Source: Adiantum capillus-veneris (lineage: Eukaryota; Streptophyta; Polypodiopsida; Polypodiales; Pteridaceae). Taken from it: 64,000 bases of DNA. Made by a program: the position numbers and the translations under genes. The notes beneath the pieces were generated by a model. It did not search any database. It saw nothing but the letters and a program-made list of their open reading frames with translations, and was not told the DNA's origin. The DNA lies in assembly GCA_014529385.2 (NCBI GenBank), contig CM043958.1, forward strand, positions 156,773,293 through 156,837,292. The letters are read 5' to 3'. Numbering within the stretch: position 1 is the stretch's first letter; each line of letters begins with the position of its first letter. Positions 31,577 to 43,815 of the stretch are shown here, piece by piece.

Positions 31577-32979
31577 TGTGAGGTCCCCAATCCCGAGAAG
31601 ATTGGCATGAGTTGATAGATGGCCTTCCTTTATTCTCATGTTCCGTTGACGACAACCTACTCCGTATTCATGAAGCTAAGATACGAGCAACAAAAGAGAG
31701 GAAGTCTTCTATCCATAATGATTGTGGTTGTAAGGGTCATACGCCACAGGCTAGGTCAATAAATCAAGGATTCTAATGGAAGCTATTTCCTATAACATAG
31801 AGATGAAAACTCATTGACATATTTATAATCCATAAACAACGCCTTTTTTCCTACGTTTAAGAGGTACGGCTGCCATTCAAAAACCCTAAATATGATATGA
31901 CACATGGTCTAAACTAACTAGTAATCTTTTGTAAAGTACCCAACTAATCGGGTCCACCCATCCGTAGACTAGTATTCTAACAGAGTTAGGATACTAGTCT
32001 CCCACTTTCCACACCACACTTACCCGTTCTTCTTGTTTTCTAATTACTACCACATTGTTTTACATATACAAACAGTAATTAATTACGAATACAGGTTCTT
32101 TTATATAGCCCTTCAAACAATACCAAAAAATTTCAAACAAAGCCTAATGAAGACAGTCCTATATTTCAACAAAAATAACTTTTTCAATTTCTTATGAGTT
32201 TGCCGCTACCCACGAACTTTCTCTGTCTAACCAACAGAGTCTTTGAAAAGGATTTATTTGCTAACCGTAAATTACGCAACCTTTCCACCTCGCTAACCGA
32301 GGCATCCCGCTAACCGCGAGACATCCCCCTAACCGCGAGACATCTCGCTAACCGCGAGGTATCTTGCTAACCGTCAGGCATCCCGCTAACCGAAAGGCAT
32401 CCCGCTAACCGCGAGGCATCTTGCTAACCTCTAGGTATCTTGCCAACCCTGAGGAACAAAAGAGAGTTGATAACCTCAGCTTAATCTCCCTAACCGCGAG
32501 GCATCTTGCTAACCACGAGGCATCTCGCTACCCGCGAGGGACAAAAGTTATTCTTCCAACAATCCTTCTCTTAAAATGATTCTTCAAACATGATCAACCA
32601 ACTCTTCATATCAACCAGTAACAGCTTATCAAACAATAATAAGTTATCAAGCAATAACAATTTAACAAACAATGATAATTTATGAAATAGTCCTTTCACT
32701 AATCTATGAAAACATATGCTTGTTTCTTGTGATAGAATCACGTTTCTTGGAAGGTTTAAGGGAATCCCTATGTTTAGCTTCCCAAGTTAACATGAATAGC
32801 AATGCCAAATTATAAATTTGTGTTATCGGATTAGCGACATTTTCGATAAGTTGATACATCCGCTTGAGCTACGATTGGAGTAGATGATACGTCTTTTGCC
32901 CCTTTCTTGGAGGTGGAATGACATGAGCGTACTTTGAGCTTTGAGTCACTCGATGTGGGGCCATCGTATTACAAAAGAG

Positions 32980-33017
<38 letters not shown>

Positions 33018-33258
33018 TCAAGAATCCGAAGGACAACACAACGATGGTATAGAGGGAGTTGGAGATGGAGATGGGTTGAGGGTGAAAGGTTGAGGGTAAC
33101 TCCGATGTTATGGCAAGTAAGCTTTCGCTTCTGAGAACTTCTGTGTGTGTGTCTTGAAAATAAGGAAAGAGGGGTCTTTATATAGGCTCTCAAGATCCAA
33201 AAGCACAAGCTAAGAATAGCGAAAAACACAAAGATAAGTTCGTGCACGTTCACGGCTG

Positions 33259-33329
<71 letters not shown>

Positions 33330-33692
33330 TGGATAAGCATTCCGATGCACAATTTTGAGTTTCTAATTTTAGAAGAGGTTTGGATTCCAAGAAAAGAAAC
33401 TCTAATCTTGTCTCACTTCCCTTTCTTCTCTAGAATACTCCTTCTCTTCTGAAAATACTCTTCCTTTCCTAAGATTACCCTCTTTCCTAAAATTACTCCT
33501 TCTTTCTTGAGGCTTAAGTTTGCCATATCAACCTATTGTTTTCAAGCGAATAAAAGCCATGATTAATAGTTTCAGAGTCCAATTTTTGATCTGATCTTTC
33601 CGTTGGACAGTTTATGACTTAACAAAACTCAAACCTTATATATTTGCAAAGTAAATGAAAAAGTTTTATTAAAAAATATTGGGTACATTACA
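31577..33692 (-). repeat. LTR2 of tandem gypsy element
   Basis: 2,116 bp, aligning with LTR1 along its length. It carries a TATA box near 33183, a GA tract (32983-33015), a (TA)n tract (33262-33327) absent from LTR1, and the ~20-bp array at 32278-32545. Confidence 0.75.
33262..33327. repeat. (TA)n microsatellite
   Basis: About 33 TA units within LTR2; LTR1 has only AAATAA-type sequence here (30358-30385). Confidence 0.98.
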
Positions 33693-34375
33693 ATCTCATC
33701 AACTTAGGGATTTGAGATGTCCTCATCTCGAGAAAAAGTTAGGATACTCCTACTCTAATTACTATCTCGGTCATCATTACATCCAAAAGGGTGGTGTCTT
33801 TGCAGCAGAGAAGTAATCATCCATAGCCTTAACCTATACTTCTGCATCTTTATCAATATCAACACCCTCTCCTCTAAAAGAAGGTGGTTGCATTTGTTTA
33901 AGCAACAATTTCTTTTCTTGAATTTCTGTGTAAACAGCATCGTTCTGAGGGTTTTCCAACGTAGAAGTGATTTGAGTATTTCCCTGAGTGTACGTCAATG
34001 TTTATAATAACTCAAATCAATAGGGTGTTTTCCAAATTTAGACTTAACCAATCCACTAAAAACTCAATCGTATGACTTTACCAATCATTACTTATCCGAT
34101 CCATTAAAACTCAATCACCTGACTTAACCAATCTTGACTTATCTAGTCCATCAAAACTCAATCACATGACTTAACCAGTCATTACTTATCCAGTCCATAA
34201 AAAATCAATCACATGAGTTAACCAATCATGATTATTTGAATAACATGACTTAACCATTCATGGCTTAACCAATCCACCAAAAATAACTCACATGACTTAA
34301 CCAGTCATATAATTTTTTTGAAGAACAATAAGTCAATCTTTTTATTCATAAAGACATCAAAATGTCATTTTCTTT
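33693..34375 (-). repeat. Internal copy 2 of tandem gypsy element
   Basis: Repeats the gag fragment (33755-33940) and the ~57-bp array (34040-34310). It lacks the primer site and leader, because its LTR3 junction at about 34370 is truncated. Confidence 0.7.
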
Positions 34376-34771
34376 TTGGTGGACAAGCATTCCGATGTGC
34401 GATTTTGAGTTTTTAATTTGAGAAGAGGCTTGGATTCCAAGAAAAGAAACTCTAGTCTTCTCTCACTTCCCTTTCTTCTCTAAAAATTATCATTCTTTCC
34501 TAGAAAGACTCATTCTCTTCTAAAAATACTCTTCCTTTCCTAAGATTACAGTAACTCTCTCTTTCCTAAATTTACTCATTCTTCTTGAGGCTAAAGTTTC
34601 TCATATCAACCTATTGTTTTCAATTGAATAAAAGCCATAATTAATAGTTTCAGACTCCGATTTTTTATCCGATTGTTCCGTTGGAACGATTCATGACTTA
34701 ACAAAATACAAACCTTAAATATTTGCAAAGTAAATGAAATAGTTTTATTGAAAAATATTGGGTACATAACA
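34376..34771 (-). repeat. LTR3, 5'-terminal fragment
   Basis: Matches 30388-30734 and 33327-33692 and ends in TACATAACA at 34771. The remaining ~1.7 kb of the LTR is missing. Confidence 0.75.
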
Positions 34772-35939
34772 AAAGGTCACCTACAAGGGCCATGTTCACC
34801 CTTTTCTCATCCAAAAGATCTTTTAAAAAATAGGCATACGATCTTTCCTTATTGTCTTGTCCACATCACTCATGGAAAGGGTAATTTTATTCCTTGGTGA
34901 GTACTGGCCACCTATTGTGTCCTGCTTAGACCAAAAGAAATGAAAGTTAGGTTGAGAATCTCATCATAAATATCAACGTCTTGCGTAATGCCACATGCTT
35001 CAAGATGTAAGTATCACCTTCAAGACGAAAGAAAACGTGGACGAATTTGGAGAGATACACTTCCTGAGAAAAGATTAGAGCTTTGATTGATTTACTCTAA
35101 AATGGTGTGAATTAAGGAAGAGGAGCAATGTTGTACCTTTCACCTTATGTCGTCTCTTATTGTGTAGACTTTGTGGCATCTCTTCTCGAAGCTTTTACCA
35201 AAAGCTCCACGACCTTGCAAGACAAATGAAATTTGACATTAATGGATGTATGGAGAAGAAAATTTGCAAATAGTACATTTTGAAGATGAAAGAAGATGCA
35301 TTTTATGCATTGGGATGATTGTGCCCATAAAAAAGAAAAGAAAAGCCATACATACGTATGGTGTGGAGTTCGCACCGTTCTCCGCATTTATAATTATATC
35401 GTAGGGAACGTGCCTTTCTCCCGCCACTTTTATCCCCTCCGGTGTTTAAGGGGGACTTATGCTTCTCCTCAAGTGTTGGAGGAATTTTCTTATTTCAAAA
35501 AACTTGCAGTTGCATGAGGAAGAACTCATTACCGTTGATTTATGTCGGCTTGTGATATTTTAAATGCCACGATGTGGTGTACTCTCGAAATGTCTCTTTG
35601 TTGGACATCAGAGAAGTTCTTTAATCCTTGTCACATTCATTCTCAAGCTAATTCCCGTCACTACTTTCACCAACTTTTCACCTTTTTTAAAAAAACCACC
35701 TCTTTTCCAATTTCTCTTTGTAAACCACTGCTTTTTATGTCCAATAAAGAAAAGCCACGTGGAGTGCCTCTCCTTGCATCATTTCCAAAAACGCTCTTAG
35801 AGAATCAAGGTAAATAATATACAACAACACGAATTAATATGCATGAAGATTGGCCAACCTTCCATTACATTGATGTTCGAGCAAAGATAGAGTCTTCCTG
35901 TTTACAAGGTTAAAAATTGAGATCTTCTGCAATTAGTGC

Positions 35940-35991
<52 letters not shown>

Positions 35992-36108
35992 GAGGGCGAC
36001 CACGACATATGCAAAGCCTCCATTGGAGGATGAGGACTACTCTAGCACGATATGGGAGACACCAAGTACGGCTATTTACAAAGATGAACATTGGTGAAGC
36101 TCTTGAAC
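34772..36108. other. No gene recognised
   Basis: Short frames without domains; a CT microsatellite at 35943-35989. Confidence 0.5.
35943..35989. repeat. (CT)n microsatellite
   Basis: About 23 CT units. Confidence 0.97.
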
Positions 36109-36535
36109 GACATTGGATTAGATCCACAAGGATGTATTACTTAGGTCGCATAGGTCATTTTAACCTTTTGAAGACATTTAATATAACATTTGATTTCAAC
36201 CTAATGAAAAGAGCGCACAACTTCTTTTGTGTTTTAGTTTAGTACTTCACTTTACTTTTATTTTTTTTGTACCCAGACATTGGATTAGATCCACAAGGAT
36301 TGTAATAGTAAGGTCTCATCATAGGTCATTTTAACCTTTTGAAGACGTTTAATATAACATTTGATTACCAACCAGAGATTCCTTTTGTGTTTTAGTTTAG
36401 TGCTTCACTTTTCTTTTCTTTTTTTTAAACCGAGACATTGGCTTAGACAAGGATTGTATTAGTTAGGTCTCATCATAGGTCGTTTTAACCTTTTGAAGAT
36501 GTTTAATATAACATTTCATTACCAGAGCAGAGCTT
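36109..36535. repeat. ~160-bp tandem repeat, 3 copies
   Basis: Units begin at about 36109, 36279 and 36433 with GACATTGG(A/C)TTAGA and share CATTTTAACCTTTTGAAGA and TTTAATATAACATTT. They are progressively shortened. Confidence 0.85.
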
Positions 36536-36552
36536 CCTAAACCTCTTAAAAA

Positions 36553-36609
36553 CAGTGCAGAGCTTTCTATCAAGGAGCCACCCAAAGGCTTGCTGTAGCA
36601 CAAAAGCTA

Positions 36610-36653
<44 letters not shown>

Positions 36654-36730
36654 TCTCTTTCTTAAGCTCCCCCTCTCTCTTCTTGAAAATAAGTCAGAGC
36701 TTTCTATCAAGGAGCCGCCAAAGGCTATAA

Positions 36731-36782
<52 letters not shown>
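36553..36782. repeat. Duplicated block with two CT microsatellites
   Basis: AGAGCTTTCTATCAAGGAGCC occurs at about 36552 and 36698, each followed by AAAGGCT...TATAAGC and a CT tract (36615-36648 and 36735-36782). Confidence 0.85.
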
Positions 36783-36785
<3 letters not shown>

Positions 36786-36815
36786 CTCAAACAATGCTGC
36801 TTTTTGCCTTGCTTA

Positions 36816-38628
36816 TTACCCAAGGAACCTTGCGCGTATGAAGTGATATCTCACCTCAATGTGCTTTGTCCTTGAATGAAAGGCTGAGTTCTGTGCAAGA
36901 TGGATAGTGCTTTGGCTATCACTATAGAAGACACAATTGTCTCGTTTGAGTCCAAGCTCTTCTAAGAATCTGTGAAGCCACATAATTTCTTTGCTTGCCT
37001 CCGTCATTGCTACATACTCTGCTTCCGTGGCAGAAAGTGAAACCACTTTCTGTAGCTTTGAAGCCCAGCTTATTGCTATGCCTTCAACCGTGAAGACATA
37101 GCCTGTAGTGCTCCTTCGAGTATCTTTGTCACCTGCCATATCTGCATCAGCATACCCTTCTAGAAAAATATCAGTTCCTCCAAAATACAAAGCATTTGTT
37201 GTTGTCCCTTTTAGATACCTAAGTATCCACTACACAGCTTGCCAATGTTCTTTACCTGGGTTGTCCATGAACCTACTCACAACTCCCACTGCATGTGCAA
37301 CATCTGGCCTTGTCCAGACCATAGCATACATTAGAGAACCTACCGATGCAGCATATGGAACTTTAGACATATAGGCTATCTCCTCTTGTGTCTTTGGACA
37401 CATATCCTTTGTTAATTTAAAGTGACCAGCCAAAGTTGTAGAAACTGGTTTTGCATTTTGCATTGCAAACCTTTCTAGTACCTTCTTGATGTAATCCTCT
37501 TGAGATAGCTTTATTGTCTTCTTTGTCTTGTCCCTTGATATTTTCATACCAAGTATCCTCTTTGCAACACCTAAATCTTTCATTGAAAAAGCTTTAGACA
37601 ACTCTCTTTTAGGTCTTTGATGTCCTGCATGTTAGCACTTGCAATCAACATGTCATCAACATACAACATTAGGATGATGAACTTCCCGTCTCCCAAATTC
37701 TTTGTATAGACGCAATGATCTGAGTTGCATCTTCTGAATCCATGATCTAACATTCATCGATCGAACTTCAAGTACCATTGTCTTTATGCTTGCTTTAATC
37801 CATACAAGCTTTTCTTTAATCTGCAAACCATTTTCTCCTTACCTTTTACTTCATACCCCTTTGGTTGAAGCATGAGATTTCCTCCTCTAAGTCACCGTGA
37901 GGGAATGCCGTATTTACATCCATTTGCTCGAGATTTAAATCATGAGTAGCCAGAAGGCTTAAGACAAGCCTAGTTGAGTTCATTTTTACAACATGAGAAA
38001 ATATTTCATTGAAGTCAATACCTTTCCTTTGAGAAAACCCTTTTACCACAAGCCTAGACTTGTACCTTTTCTTCCCACCATCTTCTTCCTTCAGCTTGTA
38101 CACCCATTTGTTTTGAAGTGCCTGCTTATCTTTAGGCACCTCAACCAACTCCCATGTTTGGTTGCGATGTAGTGAGTCAATCTCCACTTGCATGCTCTTC
38201 GTCCATTCTTCTTTGGATTCATGCTGCATAGCTTCTTCGTATGATTTCGGCTCTCTAGAATCTGAGATCAAGAGATGGTTGAAGGAAGGAACAAACCTTT
38301 GTGGAGGTCTACTTGCTCTTGTAGATCTTCGGGGAATAGGTTGAGGCTCCTCATTTGGTTGATGTCGTTGCACATTGTCACCATTTACAGTCCTTGAGTC
38401 TTCACCGTCCTCAAGCTCCATGTACTCATCACCTGTTTCTTTTGTTTGTTTTCTTTCCAAGTAATCTTTGTATATATTTTGTTCGTTAAAATTTACATCC
38501 CTACTCCTTAAGATTTTACCATCTTCAGGATTCCATAGGCGATACCCAAAGTCACCTTCTCCATAGCCAATGAAGAAACACTTTTTGGACTTTGCATCTA
38601 GCTTTGATCTTAGGCTTCTATCTATGTG
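36816..38628 (-). pseudogene. Copia II integrase end, reverse transcriptase, RNase H
   Basis: Continues the polyprotein on the far side of the nested insertion. It starts with the integrase C-terminal part (KKCFFIGYGEGDFGYRLW). The reverse transcriptase follows with NQTWELVEVPKDK, NKWVYKLK, SRLVVKGFSQ and the catalytic YVDD at 37652-37663, then MKDLGVAKRILGM. RNase H (37190-36816) has YADADMAGDKDTRRSTTGY and SATEAEY, then RTKHIEVRYHF. Frame breaks occur near 37850, 37600 and 37230. In the reverse transcriptase, QMDV(N)TAF has Asn where Lys or Thr is usual. Not functional. Confidence 0.85.
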
Positions 38629-38633
38629 CATGA
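38629..38633. repeat. Target-site duplication, left (CATGA)
   Basis: Exact match to 43811-43815, flanking copia element I. Confidence 0.95.
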
Positions 38634-38860
38634 TGTTACCATATACATGTGGTAGTGATGTGTGTGAACACACTAGGACCGCCGGGGCATTTTTTCCCTC
38701 TTTAGGAGGTTTTTTCCCCCGTGCATTGTATATACGCCCATCACTCTAGGGCTATCTATCTTTCCATTGCACACTAAGGAATACACTCTCTATTGTGTAC
38801 CTTGAGCTTCCTTCGTCTTCTCCAAGCTGTGTGTGTTTCTCTGCAACCCTAATTCCAACA
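38634..38860 (+). repeat. 5' LTR of copia element I (227 bp)
   Basis: Begins TGTTACCATATAC, ends AATTCCAACA. No difference to the 3' LTR was seen on reading both. It carries a TATA-like TATATA at 38729-38734. Confidence 0.95.
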
Positions 38861-38862
38861 AT

Positions 38863-38874
38863 TGGTATCAGAGC
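38863..38874 (+). promoter_or_regulatory. Primer-binding site of copia I
   Basis: TGGTATCAGAGC, perfect match to the usual initiator Met tRNA site, two bases after the LTR. Confidence 0.95.
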
Positions 38875-39222
38875 AGGTCACGTCCTCCCGGGCTTAGTCG
38901 CCAGCTGCTCCAGCACACGCCTGCTCACTTTCTCCGATTTCAGTGAGCTTTGGCAAGCGTTCGCAGGTCGACAAATTTTTTGGGAGAGCTCGAAGAGCTT
39001 GGTCTGCTCAGAATTTTGATTTGGGCTCATTTCGGCCTCCGTTTCCACTACGGGCAGTACTGCACAGGTTATTTCGTCATTTTGTGCAGATTTTCTGTCA
39101 GTGCCGTTTTCTGCATAACAGGTTCCTTATAGTCTTCTACGGTTTGTGCTATATAGCACAAGTTGTTCCCGCTCCATTTCTCCTATTTTCGGGCAGTTTT
39201 CACATCAGGTGCAGCATTTACC

Positions 39223-42200
39223 ATGGCTGACAACAACAACACAGATGTGTTCAAGATGTTTGCTGCTGAGGACAGGTTGGATGGGGACAACTACCCTATG
39301 TGGGCTTATATGATGCAACACGTTCTTGTGTCAAAAGGTGTCTGGAACATTGTGCAGGGCATTGATGTACGTCCTGGTTCTGAAGATGTAGGCGATATTG
39401 AGGATGTTGCAGGTCTTGCTGCAAGGATTGCAGCTGTTAGAGTTGTTTTGCCTACAGCAGAACAAGCTCGTTGGGATGTTAAGGATGCGCAGGCTCATGC
39501 ATTGATTGCGTTGTCTGTGAAGCGCACCATTATTCCTCACATCCGTTCAGCAAAATCTGCAAAACAGGCTTGGGATATTCTAGCAGGTCTTTATGCAAGC
39601 CGCAATGAGGCTAAAATTGCTTTGCTGCGTAAAGAGCTAGAGTCGAAGATTATGCATGAGGAAGATGATATGGACACTTTCCTTGCTAGTGTCAAGGATA
39701 TCAATGAGCAACTCATTTCTGCAGGTGAAGTCATTTCTGACAGTTCCCTTGTGCAGACTGTTCTTGATGCCTTACCAGATTCCTACCAGACTTTTGCTAG
39801 TACTTGGAGACTGATGACCCAAGGAAATCCTGAAGTTGTCAAGTTTGATGCATTATGCACATTGCTGTTGCAAGAGTCACTTTCTAGAAAAAACAGGACT
39901 AGGCAGCGTGCAGTTGAACAGGCTTTTATTGCTTCTCAAAGAAAGGGTGGTAACAGTAATGCAGCCACTTCTTATGGTTCTGCTGCGAGTGGCAAAATTT
40001 CTGTTCCTAATGCTTCTGCTGGCAGCACTTCGTCTGGCAATTCTGGTGATAAGGGCAAAAAGAAGATGCGTTGCCATTATTGTAAAGCCAATGATCACTT
40101 GATCAAGTCGTGTCCTAAGTTGAAGGCCAAAGAGGCTAAGAAGAAAGAGGGTGGTTCCACTGCAAATGTTGGTTCCACTACAAATGCAGCCATTGTTGAG
40201 TCTTCTGTGAAAGGAGATTGTGATGCTGATGTTGATGCAGAATGGGCTTTTAGCGCAGAGTGCACTTACAATCCTGCTGTCCATGATGCATGCTTGTCAG
40301 TTGCTGCAGATTCACATGTGTGGTATTTCGACAGTGGTGCTACAAAGCACATTACCTCACATCGTGAATTGTTTACCTCTCTCGAGTCTGTCCCTCATGG
40401 GAATTCAGTCACTTGTGCCAACAACGCCTCTTATCCAGTTCAGGGAGTTGGAAAGATTGTGCTCACTGCTGCTAATGGCAGTTCCTTCACACTTGTTGAT
40501 GCACTTTATGTACCTGGGATCAAGAAGAATCTCTTGTCTGTATCCGCACTTGCTAGACTTGGACTTGTAGTCAAATTTGTGGATGACAGATGTACAGTTC
40601 ATGATCTCAGTTTTGGTGATGAAATTGTTGCATCTGGGCTTTTGTGCCGTGGGCTGTATAAGCTCACTTTGTATGACAAGTGTGGACAAAATTTTGCAAA
40701 TGCTGTTGCAGATTCAAGGGCTATTTCAGATGCAAAACTTTGGCATGCACGTTTTGGTCATCTGAATTTTGCCAGTTTGCTGCGTTTGCAGAAATCTGAT
40801 ATGGTTGCTTCTTTGCCGCCTCTTGAAGCACCTATCAAACATGTTTGTGAAGGCTGTATTCTGGGTAAAATGCAGCGTTCTAAGTTTCCAAAGGATGGTT
40901 CAGTTAGGGCCACATGCAGGTTGCAGCTTGTGCATAGTGACGTTTGTGGGCCCATGCAAACTCCGTCCTTGGGCAATTACCTGTACTTCGTGACTTTCAT
41001 TGATGATTACTCCAGGCATGCATGGGTATTTCCGCTTAAAGCAAGTCCGAAGTTTTTATGTGCTTCAAACAATTTTTGGCTATGGCTGAAAATGTCTCAA
41101 AATGTACTATGGGCACCCTCCGTTCCGATCGAGGGGGGGAGTATATGTCTCATGAATTTAATGCATTTCTGGCTAGTCGTGGGATAAAACACCAATGTAC
41201 AGTGCCTTATACACCTCAGCAAAATGGTGTTGCTGAGAGGAAAAACAGGTCACTAACGGAAATGGCACGATGTATGGTCAAAAGTCAAGCTTTGCCGCAT
41301 TCTTTTTGGCTTGAGGCCATCATGTGTGCCACTTATGTACTTAACAGGTGTCCTACGAAAGCTTTGCAGTCTATTACTCCATATGAAGCATGGCATGATA
41401 GAAAACCTTCTATTGAGCACATGCGTGTTTTTGGCTGTTTGGCATATGCTTTGGTGCCACAAGTGCAGCGCAGAAAATTGGATGATAAGGCTGTCAAATG
41501 TATTTTTGTTGGTTATAGTGCTGAAAGCAAAGGTTACAGGTTGTATCATCCGCAAACAAAACGTATTTTGGTTTCACGGGATGTAGTGTTTGTGGAAGAT
41601 TCTGTTCAACCCTTGCTGTCATGTACTAGAGACAGTAATGTAAGCTCACAGGACATTTATGACACTTTGTTGCCTCTTTTCAGTGGTGGAAATACGAATG
41701 TAAGTTCCAATGAGGCAAATGTACAGCCTATGGGGGTTTCTGAAAATGTTTTAGAACAGCCTATTACTGATGCAGATGTACATGATGTACTTGATGAGGA
41801 AAGGGCTGAAAATGAGCAGGCTAGAGGTATGCCAAAATGGCTGGTGCACACTTTGCGTGATAGTAAATTGGATGCACCTTTATCTAGTCGTACTCGTTCA
41901 GGCTCTCGCCATGCATCTTATGCATCAGATTGTTATGCTTTGGCTGTGTCTAGTTTACATGATGTTGAGGAGCCTCTGTCTTTTGATGAAGCACAGAATT
42001 CAAAAAATTGGATTGCTGCCATGAAATCAGAATATGATGCACTTATAGAGAATGACACATGGACTTTATGTGATTTGCCTCCTGGCAAAAAGGCCATTGG
42101 TACGAAGTGGGTTTACAAGTTGAAACGCAAGCCGGATGGTGAGATCGATCGCCATAAGGCTCGACTTGTTGCAAAGGGTTATGCACAACAAAAAGGCATA

Positions 42201-43508
42201 GATTATGAAGAGACTTTTGCTCCCACTTGTCGTATGACTACTGTGCGTTTTCTATGTGCATTGGCAGCTCATTTTGGTTGGGATGTACATCAATCAGACA
42301 TTGTTACTGCTTTCTTGAATGGTGACATATTTGAGGAAGTTTATGTAACGCAGCCTCGCGGTTTTGTCATAAAAGGACAAGAGGACAAAGTGTGCAAATG
42401 TAAGAAGGCTTTGTATGGGTTGAAGCAATCTCCTCGTGCTTGGTATGAGAAAGCTGACACTCATTTGGTTAAACGAGGCTTTCGTAACAGTCCAACAGAA
42501 AGCACATTGTATGTAAAGCGTGAGGATGATGTATTTCTCATTGTGGTTCTTTATGTTGATGATTTGCTGATCACTGGACCAAATGAGAGACATATTGCTG
42601 AATTTAAGGCTGATTTGAATGCTACTTTCAAGATGAAAGATTTGGGGCTGTTGCATCATTACTTGGGTATACAGTTTAAGCAGTGTGATGGTGGTATTGC
42701 CTTGTGTCAGAAAAGTTACATAGAGACATTGCTATGTAAGTTTGGACTTGAGGATTGCAAACCTATTGCCACTCCCATGGAAACAGGTTTGAAGTTGAGT
42801 CTACATGATGCTGGCGATCCTGCTGATGTCACTCTTTACCAAACTGCTGTTGGCTGCCTCATTTATGTATGCAACACGAGGCCAGATATTCAGTTTGCAG
42901 TCTCGCAGGTCAGCAGATTTATGCATAGCCCAGGGTCTAAGCATTGGCAGGCTGTCAAGAGGATTTTCCGCTACCTTAGTGGCACTTTACATCTTGGCTT
43001 GTTTTATCCCAAGGGGGGATCATTGCCGCCAGACTTACATGCTTTTTCGGACTCAGATTGGGCTGGTTGTTTTGACACGCGAGTGTCCACAAGTGGTTTT
43101 TGTTTCATGCTTGGCAGTTCATGTATATCATGGTTGAGCAAGAAGCAACCTACTGTGGCCACTTCGAGTTGTGAGGCTGAGTACAGGGCAGTCTTCACAG
43201 CTACGGTTGAGTGTGTATGGCTCAGACGCCTTATGGCTGACTTGGGTGTTGGACAGGACACTGCCAACACTATCTACACTGACAGTCAGAGCGCATTGGC
43301 AGTTGCGAGGAACCCAGTTTTTCATGCTCGCACAAAGCACATTGAGGTGCATTACCACTATGTCAGGGAGAGGCTCTCAGCAGGAGAGATCAGCTTGGCT
43401 TATGTGCCAACACAGGACAACCTTGCAGATCTTTTCACAAAGGCATTGTCTCGTGAGAAGCTTGAAGCTTTCCGCAAAGCTTTGGGCTTACTCCCCTTTG
43501 TGGACTGA
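39223..43508 (+). pseudogene. Copia I gag-pol polyprotein, split by one frameshift
   Basis: ATG 39223 follows the leader. Gag (residues 1-280, UBN2-like) ends in a CCHC knuckle CHYCKANDHLIKSC (about 283-296). Protease has DSGAT at residues 370-374. The pre-integrase zinc region (H-x3-H...C-x2-C) has HARFGHLNF and CEGCILGK, and integrase begins SDVCGPMQTPSLGNY. A one-base loss near 41042 shifts the frame; the second part (41058-43508) continues with DRGGEY and TPQQNGVAERKNR, then reverse transcriptase with YVDD at 42552-42563 and RNase H with SDSDWAGC, SSCEAEY and TKHIEVHYHYV. Stop at 43506. All catalytic motifs apart from the frame are intact. Copia elements normally use one continuous frame, so programmed shifting is unlikely. 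Confidence 0.95.
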
Positions 43509-43570
43509 TCCTGTCCTCAGGGCATGGCACTTCCCTTTACTCATGTGCCAGCTCTCGTTCACCGCATCAC

Positions 43571-43583
43571 TCCAGGGGGGATT
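43571..43583 (+). promoter_or_regulatory. Polypurine tract of copia I
   Basis: AGGGGGGATT directly before the 3' LTR; primes plus-strand DNA synthesis. Confidence 0.9.
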
Positions 43584-43810
43584 TGTTACCATATACATGT
43601 GGTAGTGATGTGTGTGAACACACTAGGACCGCCGGGGCATTTTTTCCCTCTTTAGGAGGTTTTTTCCCCCGTGCATTGTATATACGCCCATCACTCTAGG
43701 GCTATCTATCTTTCCATTGCACACTAAGGAATACACTCTCTATTGTGTACCTTGAGCTTCCTTCGTCTTCTCCAAGCTGTGTGTGTTTCTCTGCAACCCT
43801 AATTCCAACA
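43584..43810 (+). repeat. 3' LTR of copia element I
   Basis: 227 bp, identical to 38634-38860 as read. Confidence 0.95.
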
Positions 43811-43815
43811 CATGA
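43811..43815. repeat. Target-site duplication, right (CATGA)
   Basis: Exact copy of 38629-38633. Confidence 0.95.

Larger units (their letters stand above)
28704..34771 (-). mobile_element. Non-autonomous gypsy element, tandem LTR-int-LTR-int-LTR
   Basis: Three LTR copies (28704-30734, 31577-33692 and a partial 34376-34771) alternate with two internal segments (30735-31576 and 33693-34375). LTRs read on the minus strand start TGTAATGTACCC and end with G-rich sequence plus (A/C)CTCACA, a short imperfect inverted repeat. A primer site follows LTR2. The internal region holds only the start of gag, so it depends on other elements. The arrangement is what unequal recombination between LTRs of neighbouring copies would produce. 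Confidence 0.75.
38634..43810 (+). mobile_element. Ty1/copia element I, young, full length (5,177 bp)
   Basis: Complete structure: identical 227-bp LTRs, perfect primer site (38863-38874), gag-pol, polypurine tract (43571-43583) and exact CATGA target duplications. It is inserted in opposite orientation into copia element II. Identical LTRs indicate a recent insertion. One frameshift in the integrase breaks the polyprotein. Confidence 0.97.

Noticed and set aside
41042-41060. Programmed frameshift in copia element I
   Set aside because: The break lies inside the integrase rather than between gag and pol, no slippery site or pause structure is evident, and copia elements normally use one frame.
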